Below are positions 25,310 through 33,261 of a stretch of 64,000 bases of DNA, in pieces. This DNA is from Larkinella humicola (lineage in GTDB: Bacteria > Bacteroidota > Bacteroidia > Cytophagales > Spirosomataceae): assembly GCF_008727875.1 (NCBI RefSeq), contig NZ_VTWS01000001.1, forward strand, positions 1,674,001-1,738,000, in the 5' to 3' direction. Positions within the stretch are counted from its first letter, which is position 1. Every line of letters starts with the position of its first letter. The position numbers and the translations under genes were made by a program. The notes under the pieces were generated by a model, which had not been told where the DNA came from, ran no database searches, and was given only the letters and a program-made list of their open reading frames with translations.

Positions 25310-26179
25310 TTATTTCCCTGCATAAGCGGCTTCCCAACCCAGCAAGGCCGTTTTGCGGGTGGCTCCCCAGCGGTAATTCCCAAACAAACCGGTTTTTCGG
25401 ATGACGCGGTGGCAGGGAATCAGGTAGCCCACCGGGTTGGAGCCGATGGCCGTTCCGACCGCCCGCGAAGCTGTCGGCATGCCGATGGCTGCTGCAATCT
25501 GGTCATAACTCACCACTTGCCCTTCCGGGATGCGCAGCAGAGCTTCCCACACTTTCAGTTGAAACGACGATGCCTTGACCAAAACCCGCAACGGTTTCCG
25601 GGCAGCATCGGTAAAAATCGCATCAGCCAGAGGGCGAAGAGCCGCGGAATCGGGGATGACCGTGGCTTCAGGCCAGTCGGTGGCAAATCGGTGGGCGATA
25701 CTGATGGCGTCAGTTGGCTCGGCTTCTTCCAGAAACTCCAGCCGACAGATTCGATCACCAATCGTTCCCAGCAGATACGGTCCAAAGGGGCTTTCAAAAA
25801 CCGCATACCGGATCGTCAGGCCCTCGCCGGCCAGTTTGAACTGACCGGGCGTAACGCCTTCCAGCACCACAAACAGGTCGTGCAACCGCCCCGTACCCGA
25901 CAGCCCGGCTTCGTCGGCGGCTTCCGCCAGGGTGAGCCCACTCCGCAACCGTTCTTTGGCGAAATCGAGGGTTAAATACTGTAGAAATTTCTTGGGACTC
26001 ACGCCCGCCCAATCCGAAAATAACCGCTGAAAATGGTAGTCGCTCAGGTTAGCCTGGTTAGCCACCTCGGCCAGCGAAGGTTGCTGACGAAAGTTCTCGG
26101 TCAAAAACTCAATCGACCGGGCAATCTGCTGGTAGGTAGGATTGGCTTCTGTTTCGTACATGAGTGTTGTCGTTTGCAT
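25310..26179 (-). CDS. Ada-like AraC regulator fused to methylated-DNA-[protein]-cysteine methyltransferase
   Basis: 289 residues from the ATG at 26179; the frame runs further into the next gene but that part is not family-like. Residues 10-105 are an AraC helix-turn-helix, and 120-289 a methyltransferase ending with the suicide-cysteine motif IPCHRVIRKTG (Cys256) plus the SRAVGTAIGSNP helix. The N-terminal zinc/phosphotriester domain of Escherichia coli Ada is missing, so the protein probably repairs O6-methylguanine and regulates transcription without the phosphotriester sensor. It is followed by the PF09859-type oxygenase. Confidence 0.92.
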   Translation of the reverse strand: MQTTTLMYETEANPTYQQIARSIEFLTENFRQQPSLAEVANQANLSDYHFQRLFSDWAGVSPKKFLQYLTLDFAKERLRSGLTLAEAADEAGLSGTGRLHDLFVVLEGVTPGQFKLAGEGLTIRYAVFESPFGPYLLGTIGDRICRLEFLEEAEPTDAISIAHRFATDWPEATVIPDSAALRPLADAIFTDAARKPLRVLVKASSFQLKVWEALLRIPEGQVVSYDQIAAAIGMPTASRAVGTAIGSNPVGYLIPCHRVIRKTGLFGNYRWGATRKTALLGWEAAYAGK

Positions 26180-26183
26180 GAAA

Positions 26184-26191
26184 CAAAAGTA
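26184..26191 (-). promoter_or_regulatory. -7 box of the Ada-like gene, 4 nt before its ATG
   Basis: TACTTTTG on the minus strand matches TAnnTTTG exactly. The ATG follows after only four bases, so transcription would start at or within a base or two of the start codon, giving a leaderless or near-leaderless mRNA (inference). No clear TTG element is seen at the usual distance. Confidence 0.5.
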
Positions 26192-26240
26192 GGCCACAAA
26201 CCCCGTCGGAGAAACCCGATTCTTGCGGACTTTTCCGAAC

Positions 26241-26975
26241 TTATTGCTTGATAAACCGGCGGGTATAAAACTGGTGTCCTGTACTAAACAGGATGATATA
26301 CACGCCTTTCGCCAGGGTCGAAACGTCGATCTGGTGCTGCTTTCCCACTTCCAGTTGCCGGGTTTGCAGCGGCTGGCCTGCCAGGGTGATGATTCGGGCT
26401 GAAAGGGTTGAATATGGCAGATCGGGAACATTGATGGTCAGCAGCTTGTCGGTCGGAACGGGAAAAATCTTTGCCAGATCCGGCTGGTGCTTACCCATGA
26501 GCTGTTCCAGTTCCTTGAAGAATTTCGTTTTGGACATCTCTTTATCAGACGACGTGATCCGGCCACTGATCCGTTGATCCTCCCGAACGACGTAGGTACC
26601 GCAGCCCCCCAGTTCATAATCACCGTTTCGCTCATTCTGATAATACGCGTTTTCGATTCGGTTGAGAATGAGGACGAGTCTATCGCCTTTCTTAAAGCCA
26701 TTCGTATAAAGTCGGCACATAAACCCGGGATCGCCCCACACCCGAACCACGGATTTTTCTTCACTCCCGTTCAACACCTCCAGGATTTTTACGTCCATGC
26801 CGTGTGCCTCGTGGTCCCGAACTTCCGCCCGGACAATCAACACACCGGGTTGCCAGGCCGCTTTCTCAGCGATGGTCAAAAAAGAGCCGGCATCGATGCA
26901 GCTACACGCCTGCACGTCGGTTATTCCACCCAACCCCGCTCCCACCATCATCACAAACAGTAGTATTCGTTTCAT
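26241..26975 (-). CDS. Secreted TIMP/NTR-like protein with a T9SS C-terminal sorting domain
   Basis: 244 residues from the second of two adjacent ATGs, which has GGAG at suitable spacing. The signal peptide is predicted to be cut at VQA|CSC, leaving a mature N terminus CSCIDAGSFLTIAEKA, followed by VLIVRAEVRDH. This opening copies the Cys-x-Cys start and the VIRA strand of tissue-inhibitor-of-metalloproteinase (netrin-like) domains. Further cysteines occur at about 89 and 127. Residues 170-244 are a type A T9SS sorting domain (IFPVPTDKLLTI ... KGVYIILFSTG ... RRFIKQ). The product is therefore exported through T9SS; inhibitor function is unproven. Confidence 0.8.
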   Translation of the reverse strand: MKRILLFVMMVGAGLGGITDVQACSCIDAGSFLTIAEKAAWQPGVLIVRAEVRDHEAHGMDVKILEVLNGSEEKSVVRVWGDPGFMCRLYTNGFKKGDRLVLILNRIENAYYQNERNGDYELGGCGTYVVREDQRISGRITSSDKEMSKTKFFKELEQLMGKHQPDLAKIFPVPTDKLLTINVPDLPYSTLSARIITLAGQPLQTRQLEVGKQHQIDVSTLAKGVYIILFSTGHQFYTRRFIKQ

Positions 26976-27082
26976 CATCTCTCCGTTTTTTAAGAGAGAC
27001 TCCAATTCGACCGGATTGGTTGGAAGTCCATAAGCGGTTCCATGCATATAGTTTCATAATTTTAGCAGTTGCTTGAATGAAA

Positions 27083-27250
27083 GCCGGAGGCCTGTCCTGT
27101 CAATAGCAAAGAGGGTTCAGGAGTCGGTAGCTCCGGAGGAGCGGCCTGAACGAATTCATGGATCGCTCCTCCAGAGCTACCGACTCCTGAACCCTCTTTG
27201 CTACTGACAGACCGCCCTTCCAGGGCTTTCCGATTAACTCAAACAGCTTG
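27083..27250. repeat. Class C long palindromic element, copy 2 (opposite orientation)
   Basis: Arms 27097-27143 and 27164-27210 pair over 45 of 47 bases with a 20-nt loop. Its reverse complement shares both ends with 12898-13073 (CAAGCTGTTTGAGTTAA, AGCCCTGGAAGGGC, GACAGGACAGGCCTCCGGC) and the core GGTAGCTCCGGAGGAGCG, while the intervening arm block (here AGCAAAGAGGGTTCAGGAG) is unrelated to copy 1. It lies between the T9SS gene and acs; nothing else is seen in 26976-27348. Confidence 0.92.
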
Positions 27251-27348
27251 TAAAATACAACCACTAAATATGCATAATACATAAATAACCGGTATCCCAG
27301 GCAAATGAGTCATTTCCCGAAATACCGGTTATTTAGCAGCAAAAATGA

Positions 27349-29262
27349 TTACTTCACTCCAATCAGCGCGCCCGCTTTGATTTCATCGACCACGGCCGGG
27401 TCCAGCAAGGTCGAGGTATCGCCCAGACTTCCGGTTTCGCCTTCAGCAATTTTCCGCAGAATCCGGCGCATGATTTTTCCGGAACGGGTTTTGGGTAATC
27501 CGCTGACAAACTGAATCTTGTCGGGTTTGGCAATCGGCCCGATTACGCGGCTCACCGTTGCCAGAATATCCCGTTTCATCAGTTCCGCATCGCTGTGTGA
27601 TACCTGACTTTCAGCGATGACATACGCGTAAATGCCTTGTCCTTTGATGTCGTGCGGATACCCGACCACGGCACTTTCCACCACGCCGGTGTGCATGTTG
27701 ATGGCATTTTCTACCTCAGCGGTTCCAATGCGGTGGCCCGACACGTTCAGCACGTCATCGACCCGGCCCGTAATCCGGTAATACCCGTCTTCGTCGCGCA
27801 AACAGCCATCGCCGGTGAAATACAGTCCTTTGTAGGTGCTGAAATACGTTTGCTTGCACCGTTCGTGATCCCCGTAGGTCGTGCGGATGATGCCCGGCCA
27901 GGGAAACTTGATGCACAGATTCCCGCTCACGCCGTTGCCTTCGATTTCCTGCCCGTTTTCGTCCACCAGCAGGGGCTGAACACCCGGCAGCGGCAGGGTG
28001 GCATAGGTCGGCTTGGTTTTCGTCAGTCCGGCAATGGGCGAAATCAGAATACCGGCGGTTTCGGTTTGCCACCATGTATCGACAATCGGGCAGCGGTTTT
28101 TACCAATGTGGTCGTCGTACCAGTGCCAGGCTTCTTCGTTGATCGGTTCGCCTACCGATCCCAGCACTTTCAGCGAACTCAGGTCGTGATTGTCCACTTT
28201 TTCCAGCCCAAAACTCATCAGCGAGCGAATGGCCGTTGGGGCGGTATAGAGAATATCGACCTTGTATTTATCGACAATGTCCCAGAAACGACCGTTGTCC
28301 GGCCAGGTCGGAACGCCCTCGAACAGCAGCGACGTGGCCCCACAGGCCAGCGGACCGTAAACGATGTAACTATGTCCGGTAATCCAGCCGATGTCTGCCG
28401 TACAGAAATGCACCTGACCGGGTTCATACTGGAACACATTCTGGAAAGTATAGGCCGTGTAGATCATATAGCCCCCGCAGGTGTGCACAACGCCTTTGGG
28501 TTTGCCCGTCGATCCGGATGTGTAGAGGATGAAAAGCATGTCTTCAGCGTCCATTTCTTCGGCGGGGCATTCGGCCGTGACCTGCTTCAGTTCCTGCTCC
28601 ATCCAGACATCCCGGCCCTTGATCATCGAAACCGGGGTGCGGGTGCGGGTCAGCACAATGACCCGTTTAACGCTGGGGCATTGCACCAACGCATCGTCGA
28701 CGGTTTCCTTCATCGGAATTTCCTTATTCCCGCGATAGGCTCCATCGGACGTAATGACCAGACGGCACTGCGCATCGTTGATCCGGTCGGCAATGGACTG
28801 GGCCGAAAAACCGCCAAACACCACGGAATGAATGGCTCCGATGCGGGCGCAGGCCAGCACCGCAATCGCCAGTTCCGGCACCATCGGCATATAAATACAC
28901 ACGCGGTCGCCTTTGCCAACGCCGTTGCGTTTCAATACGTTAGCCATTCGGCATACCTGGTCGTGCAGCATCCGGTACGTCAGCGTAACGCCCGCTTCGT
29001 TCGGGTCGTTGGGCTCCCAGATAATGGCAGGCTGATCTCCGCGCTCGGCCAGATGCCGGTCCAGACAGTTTTCGGTAATATTGAGTTTACCCCCCACAAA
29101 CCACTGCACATTCGGTTCTTCAAAATTCCATTGAAGCGTTTTTTTCCACGGCTTTCTCCACTGAAAATTCTGAGCGATTTCAGCCCAAAAGCCCTCGGGG
29201 TCCTCGACGCTGTAGCGATACGCTTCCTGGTACTCGTCAAAGGTTCGGATTTGAAAATTCAT
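27349..29262 (-). CDS. acs: Acetyl-CoA synthetase (acetate-CoA ligase)
   Basis: A 637-residue AMP-forming acetate-CoA ligase. Core motifs are [18 protein letters not shown] near 253 (P-loop), [11 protein letters not shown] near 400 (acetate pocket with the characteristic Trp), [33 protein letters not shown], and the C-terminal [18 protein letters not shown] with the catalytic, acetylatable lysine. Length and order are full. It converts acetate to acetyl-CoA in the cytoplasm. An MHS-type transporter and DUF6814 gene lie just upstream on the same strand, separated by a class B repeat, which suggests coupled uptake of a carboxylate (inference). Confidence 0.97.
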   Translation of the reverse strand: MNFQIRTFDEYQEAYRYSVEDPEGFWAEIAQNFQWRKPWKKTLQWNFEEPNVQWFVGGKLNITENCLDRHLAERGDQPAIIWEPNDPNEAGVTLTYRMLHDQVCRMANVLKRNGVGKGDRVCIYMPMVPELAIAVLACARIGAIHSVVFGGFSAQSIADRINDAQCRLVITSDGAYRGNKEIPMKETVDDALVQCPSVKRVIVLTRTRTPVSMIKGRDVWMEQELKQVTAECPAEEMDAEDMLFILYTSGSTGKPKGVVHTCGGYMIYTAYTFQNVFQYEPGQVHFCTADIGWITGHSYIVYGPLACGATSLLFEGVPTWPDNGRFWDIVDKYKVDILYTAPTAIRSLMSFGLEKVDNHDLSSLKVLGSVGEPINEEAWHWYDDHIGKNRCPIVDTWWQTETAGILISPIAGLTKTKPTYATLPLPGVQPLLVDENGQEIEGNGVSGNLCIKFPWPGIIRTTYGDHERCKQTYFSTYKGLYFTGDGCLRDEDGYYRITGRVDDVLNVSGHRIGTAEVENAINMHTGVVESAVVGYPHDIKGQGIYAYVIAESQVSHSDAELMKRDILATVSRVIGPIAKPDKIQFVSGLPKTRSGKIMRRILRKIAEGETGSLGDTSTLLDPAVVDEIKAGALIGVK

Positions 29263-29349
29263 ATGCTTGAAATACTAAAGTTCAGGCCGCTAAACTACAA
29301 TTATTTGCTTTCAATCTGACATTTTTGGCGTTGTCAACTCTCTTCACTT

Positions 29350-29428
29350 TGCCCCTAAATCCCCTGAAGGGAACTTGGACACGGACTTATCCGGATGCAA
29401 ATAGTCCCCTTCAGGGGATTTAGAGGCA
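29350..29428. repeat. Class B palindrome, copy 3
   Basis: Arms of about 23-24 bases (29350-29372 and 29405-29428) carrying CCCCTAAATCCCCTGAAGGG; one or two mismatches, loop about 32 nt. It is a diverged relative of 8705-8775 and lies between the DUF6814 stop codon and acs. Confidence 0.85.
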
Positions 29429-29437
29429 GAAACATCC

Positions 29438-29659
29438 TCAGGTTTTATCGTATTCGCCCTGCCAGGCATACCGCCCGAACAGCGCCAGACCGGCGGTGAT
29501 GGGAAAAAAAATGACGACAATCACCAGCCAGAACACGTAGTCTTCCGCACTGGCGGTATCGGAGGTTAGTTTTCGGATGGTTTGATACGGTAACCCGATC
29601 ATCAGGGCGATTCCGGCCAGCATACAGATCAGGCCGAGTATTTTTTTTATGGCGTTCAT
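29438..29659 (-). CDS. DUF6814-type small membrane protein
   Basis: A 73-residue protein with two membrane helices (about 5-25 and 43-63). Proteins of this kind occur next to MFS transporters in Bacteroidota, exactly as here, where the start lies 12 bp after the transporter stop. It may be an accessory subunit of that transporter. Function is unknown. Confidence 0.75.
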   Translation of the reverse strand: MNAIKKILGLICMLAGIALMIGLPYQTIRKLTSDTASAEDYVFWLVIVVIFFPITAGLALFGRYAWQGEYDKT

Positions 29660-29671
29660 TGTGGGAAGGGG

Positions 29672-31201
29672 TTAGTCGTCAGCGGTTTTGTATTGTTTTT
29701 TGTCGATGTATAAGGCTCCGATCACGAAGCAAACGGCGGCAATTCCGATGGGGTACCACAAGCCTTGCAAATACGCTTCCAACGTGTGCGTTTTTTTCGC
29801 GGTTTCAACGAGGCTCGTTGCGATAAATGGCGTTAAACCGCCAAAAACACCGTTTCCAATGTGGTAGGGCAACGACATGGAGGTATACCGGATTCGGGTC
29901 GGAAACAGCTCGACCAGGAAAGCCGCAATGGGGCCGTAGACCATCGTCACGTAGAGCACCTGGATAAACACCAGAACCGTCATGAGCCAGAACGACTCAT
30001 CCCCCAAGGTCACTTCTTTCACCACCGCTGTGCCGGGTACAGCACCGGTTTTGGGCTGAGTTTCGCGGTACACCGTGCCATCGTCAAAATAAGAAACTGA
30101 CGAAACCGTAGCCTTGAATTCTTTCGTATCCCCGATGCGTTCCTGTTTGGTTTCGATGCTTCGCCGGAAGGTTTGCTCGGTTTTCTGTGTCAGGTCGGCC
30201 AGGTTGTACATGGCCCGGTAAATAGGCCGATAGGTCAACACGCCCAACAACATCCCGGCCAGCATGATGTTCCGGCGGCCGATGCGGTCGGACAAACCGC
30301 CAAAAATGACGAAGAAAGGCGTCGCCACCATCAGCGCAATCGCAATAATGTAATTCGATTGCGCAAATTCGACGTTGCAAACTTTCTGAATGAACGACAG
30401 GGCGTAAAACTGCCCGGTATACCAGATGACGCCTTGCCCCGCCGTGGCCCCGAACAAGGCCAGCAACACCATTTTCAGGTTGGCTTTTTTGCCAAAACTC
30501 TCTTTCAGCGGATTGGTCGAGACTTTTCCTTCACTTTTCAGTTTCTGGAAAATAGGCGATTCCGACATCTTTAGCCGGATGTAAATCGAAACGCCAACCA
30601 GAATGGATGACAACAGAAACGGCACCCGCCAGCCCCAGCTCGTGAAGGCGTCGGTGCCCATCGCCTGCCGGGTGAGCAGAATGACTCCCAGCGAAACGAA
30701 CAGCCCGAGCGTGGCCGTTGTCTGGATAAAACTGGTGAAATATCCCCGCTTTCCATCGGGCGAATGCTCGGCCACGTAAGTAGCCGCCCCACCGTATTCA
30801 CCGCCTAACGCCAACCCCTGAACGAGCCGTAGCAGCAACACGAGGGCCGGTGCCAACATGCCGATGGTTTCGTAATCCGGCACGCAGCCAATCAAAAACG
30901 TCGACCCGCCCATCAGCACGAGCGTCAGCAGAAAGGTGTATTTTCGACCCACCAGATCGCCCAGCCGACCGAATACCAGGGCACCAAACGGACGCACGAT
31001 GAAACCGGCGGCAAAAGTCGCCAGCGTTGATAGAAAACCGGCAGTAGGATTGTCTTTCGGAAAAAATTGGGCGGAGAGAATCGTAGCCAGACTGCCGAAA
31101 ATGTAGAAGTCATACCACTCGATGAGAGTGCCGACCGAGGAGGCCGTTATGACCCGCCAGACTCCGGTTGCTTCGGAGGGTGCGGATTGTTTGATACGCA
31201 T
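29672..31201 (-). CDS. MFS transporter, metabolite:H+ symporter (MHS) type
   Basis: About 509 residues from the ATG at 31201; the frame also reaches a TTG at 31240. Twelve hydrophobic segments are expected. Signature loops are GALVFGRLGDLVGRKYTF between helices 2 and 3 and GGLSDRIGRRNIML between 8 and 9, plus GTLIEWYDFYIFG at the first helix, typical of the MHS branch (proline/betaine, alpha-ketoglutarate and similar carboxylates). A hydrophilic stretch of about 75 residues (rich in Thr, Lys and Glu) is inserted between helices 9 and 10. The gene is in one unit with DUF6814 and probably acs. Confidence 0.9.
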   Translation of the reverse strand: MRIKQSAPSEATGVWRVITASSVGTLIEWYDFYIFGSLATILSAQFFPKDNPTAGFLSTLATFAAGFIVRPFGALVFGRLGDLVGRKYTFLLTLVLMGGSTFLIGCVPDYETIGMLAPALVLLLRLVQGLALGGEYGGAATYVAEHSPDGKRGYFTSFIQTTATLGLFVSLGVILLTRQAMGTDAFTSWGWRVPFLLSSILVGVSIYIRLKMSESPIFQKLKSEGKVSTNPLKESFGKKANLKMVLLALFGATAGQGVIWYTGQFYALSFIQKVCNVEFAQSNYIIAIALMVATPFFVIFGGLSDRIGRRNIMLAGMLLGVLTYRPIYRAMYNLADLTQKTEQTFRRSIETKQERIGDTKEFKATVSSVSYFDDGTVYRETQPKTGAVPGTAVVKEVTLGDESFWLMTVLVFIQVLYVTMVYGPIAAFLVELFPTRIRYTSMSLPYHIGNGVFGGLTPFIATSLVETAKKTHTLEAYLQGLWYPIGIAAVCFVIGALYIDKKQYKTADD

Positions 31202-31279
31202 GTACTGTGTAGGGTTTTGGAATGCGGCATAAAAAAGCAACTAAAACCGCTTTTTTCCTACTATTGCGCGAAAATGATA

Positions 31280-31349
31280 CGTTAAGAGTGATGAATTAAG
31301 CGTTGGCTGACGCGTTCTACTTTTAATTCGTAACTCATCACTCTTAACG
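31280..31349. repeat. Class A palindrome, copy 5 (GTTAAGAGTGATGA words)
   Basis: A 15-bp perfect outer pair (31280-31294 with 31335-31349), then partly paired AATTAAG words. The loop reads TTGGCTGACGCGTTC, sharing GGCTGACGC with copies 2 and 4. It is in the intergenic space between the divergent-side MFS start and the CusB stop. Confidence 0.88.
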
Positions 31350-31430
31350 CTTTTAAACCGGTTCGATATGAATCTGTTCATGATCAACCGCCGGTTTTTC
31401 TCCCCGAATGAGTGCTTCTGCCAAAAGCAC

Positions 31431-32594
31431 TCAACTGGCCCGCTTAGCCCGTTCGGCACTGATAAAATACGCGCCCTGCCGAACGATCGACGCCGGGTTT
31501 ACGACCGGAGGCAACGTCACTTCCGTCTGGTTATTTTGGGTAATACCGGCCTGAATTTCAACCCGTTCAAATCGGTACTTACCTGCCGGACTGTCGGGCT
31601 GCCGGACATACAAAAACGTTCGTTTCCCTTCTTTCACCAGCGCATCCGATGGCAGGGCCACCACGCGCCGGGGTGCGGCCAGAATCGTTGCCCGAACGTA
31701 CGATCCGGCAAAAAGCCGGCCGGATTGTCCGGGTAGCAGATTGGCGTGTACCAACACGGTTTTCGTGTGTGCATCAAACGCTTGTCCCACCCGGTAGACT
31801 TTGGCCAGCATCTCGCCGGTAGATTGCTGGGAGGCTACAAAACGAACCAGTTGGCCCTCGTGAATGTGCCGGATGTCGTTCTCGAAAACCCGCAATTCAA
31901 GATACAGGTGGTCTTTATTCACGATTTCGACCAACGCATCGGTAGTCCCCACAAATTGCCCTAGCCGCAGATTCACCTTATCGACATACCCGCTAATGGG
32001 AGCCAGCAACGGAATCGTCCGGCTGATCGTCCCCTGGCGCAGCGTTTCCAGCGGAATATGCAATTGAGCAAGTTGAGCCTCCAGCGAAGCCAGCAGGGCT
32101 TTGGTCGTTTCAAACTCAGCCGTCGATTGCTGGAGCTTTCGCCGGGCACCTACTTCTTCACGGCTTAATTCCGTTTGCCGATCCAGTTCCTGGCGTTCAA
32201 ACCGGCTCCGGGCGATGGCTTGCAGGTATTCCTGCTGGAGTTTGATGTAGTCCGGATGTTCCAAAACCGCCAGCGATTGCCCTTTACGAACAAAATCGCC
32301 CTCCACCAACCGGGCCGAGCGCACAAAACCTCCCATCGGAGCGCTCACCGTCGCCCATTGGTCCGGTGGCGCTTCGAGTTTGCCCGTAGCCTGAATGGTT
32401 TCCCCCAGCGTCAGTGTATCCGGCCCACCCAGTTGGATTCCGGTTTCGCGAAACTGGGCTTCGCTGATGGTAACGGTGTTGGCCGACGAATCTGGTGCCA
32501 CACGCGGGGTTTCCTGATCCGAAGCCGAGGGCGACGAACAGGCTGCCAGAACGCTCAACATGGGAATAGCAAATGATTTTAATGTGATTTTCAT
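31431..32594 (-). CDS. Efflux RND periplasmic adaptor, CusB/CzcB type
   Basis: A 387-residue lipoprotein (lipobox VLAACSS). The membrane-fusion layout is clear: a barrel-sandwich half ATVSAPMGGFVRSARLVEGDFVRKGQSLAVLEHPDY near 80-115, a coiled hairpin about 116-185, the second lipoyl half PISGYVDKVNLRLGQFVG, then beta-barrel and membrane-proximal domains. It would link an inner-membrane CusA pump to an outer-membrane channel for heavy-metal export. However, the pump and channel genes upstream in this same operon are truncated, so the adaptor may now have no partner encoded here. Confidence 0.93.
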   Translation of the reverse strand: MKITLKSFAIPMLSVLAACSSPSASDQETPRVAPDSSANTVTISEAQFRETGIQLGGPDTLTLGETIQATGKLEAPPDQWATVSAPMGGFVRSARLVEGDFVRKGQSLAVLEHPDYIKLQQEYLQAIARSRFERQELDRQTELSREEVGARRKLQQSTAEFETTKALLASLEAQLAQLHIPLETLRQGTISRTIPLLAPISGYVDKVNLRLGQFVGTTDALVEIVNKDHLYLELRVFENDIRHIHEGQLVRFVASQQSTGEMLAKVYRVGQAFDAHTKTVLVHANLLPGQSGRLFAGSYVRATILAAPRRVVALPSDALVKEGKRTFLYVRQPDSPAGKYRFERVEIQAGITQNNQTEVTLPPVVNPASIVRQGAYFISAERAKRAS

Positions 32595-32610
32595 GGGGTA
32601 TAGAATTTTG

Positions 32611-33261
32611 TCAGGGAGCCGTGGGCACGTACCCCGCCAGCGCTTCCTGTTCGATAAAGGATTGATTATACTGAGCCACCGCGTTCAGGTACTGTTCCCG
32701 AATCTGCCACGCCTGAGTCGTACTCTGCACAAACTCAAGGTATTCGATATCCCCAGTCAGGTAGCTTTGTTCGGCGGTTCTCAGAATCAGGTCAGCCTGG
32801 GGTAGCGCCGACGCTTCGTAGTAGGCCAGGGTGTTCCGTGACTGGCGGAATTGTTGTTCACGAATCGTCAACTCGCCCCGGAGCCGGTGTTGCTGGTAGC
32901 TCAACTGCCGGTCGGCCACCTGGCTCTGGAGTCGGGCCGCTTCCAGTCTTCCCCGCAGAGGAGCCAGAAACAGCGGCAGCGAAACCCCTACTTGGTAAAT
33001 ACCGAATCCTGCCTGTTTTTCAATGGATTGTGAGAGATAACCCACACGCAGGTCGGGCCAGAACCGCTGTTTTTCCAGATCGGCCTGCCGACGGGTCAGT
33101 TCGACCTGCTGCCGCTGAAAGGCCAGCAAGGGGTTTTCAGCGAGCGATGGCGCAGGCCCGGGCATTCCGGCTTTTAACCCTCCCGTCGTGTCGATGCTCA
33201 CCGGCTCAGTTTCCTGCAGCAAAATGGCCAGTTGCTGCCGCCCGATGTCGCCGTGGGCCAC
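32611..33261 (-). pseudogene. TolC-type outer membrane efflux remnant (C-terminal part)
   Basis: This frame encodes about 213 residues of a TolC/CusC-like channel: QRQQVELTRRQADLEKQRFWPDLRVGY, VSLPLFLAPLRGRLEAAR and a C-terminal helix to YVPTAP. There is no signal peptide and the N-terminal half is missing. In Bacteroidota the channel is often fused to CusA as one chain. Here the upstream CusA frame (frame offset by one) meets this one at about 33248-33260, so the fusion has been cut by an internal deletion with frameshift. The GTG at 33261 is an unlikely true start. Confidence 0.8.

Noticed and set aside
27637-29319. Long plus-strand frame of 560 residues
   Set aside because: Lies antisense to the complete acs gene and has the His/Arg/Asn-rich composition of a shadow frame.
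29672-31201. The hydrophilic insertion in the MFS transporter as a separate fused domain
   Set aside because: It is only about 75 residues, lies between two transmembrane helices and similar insertions are common in this transporter group.
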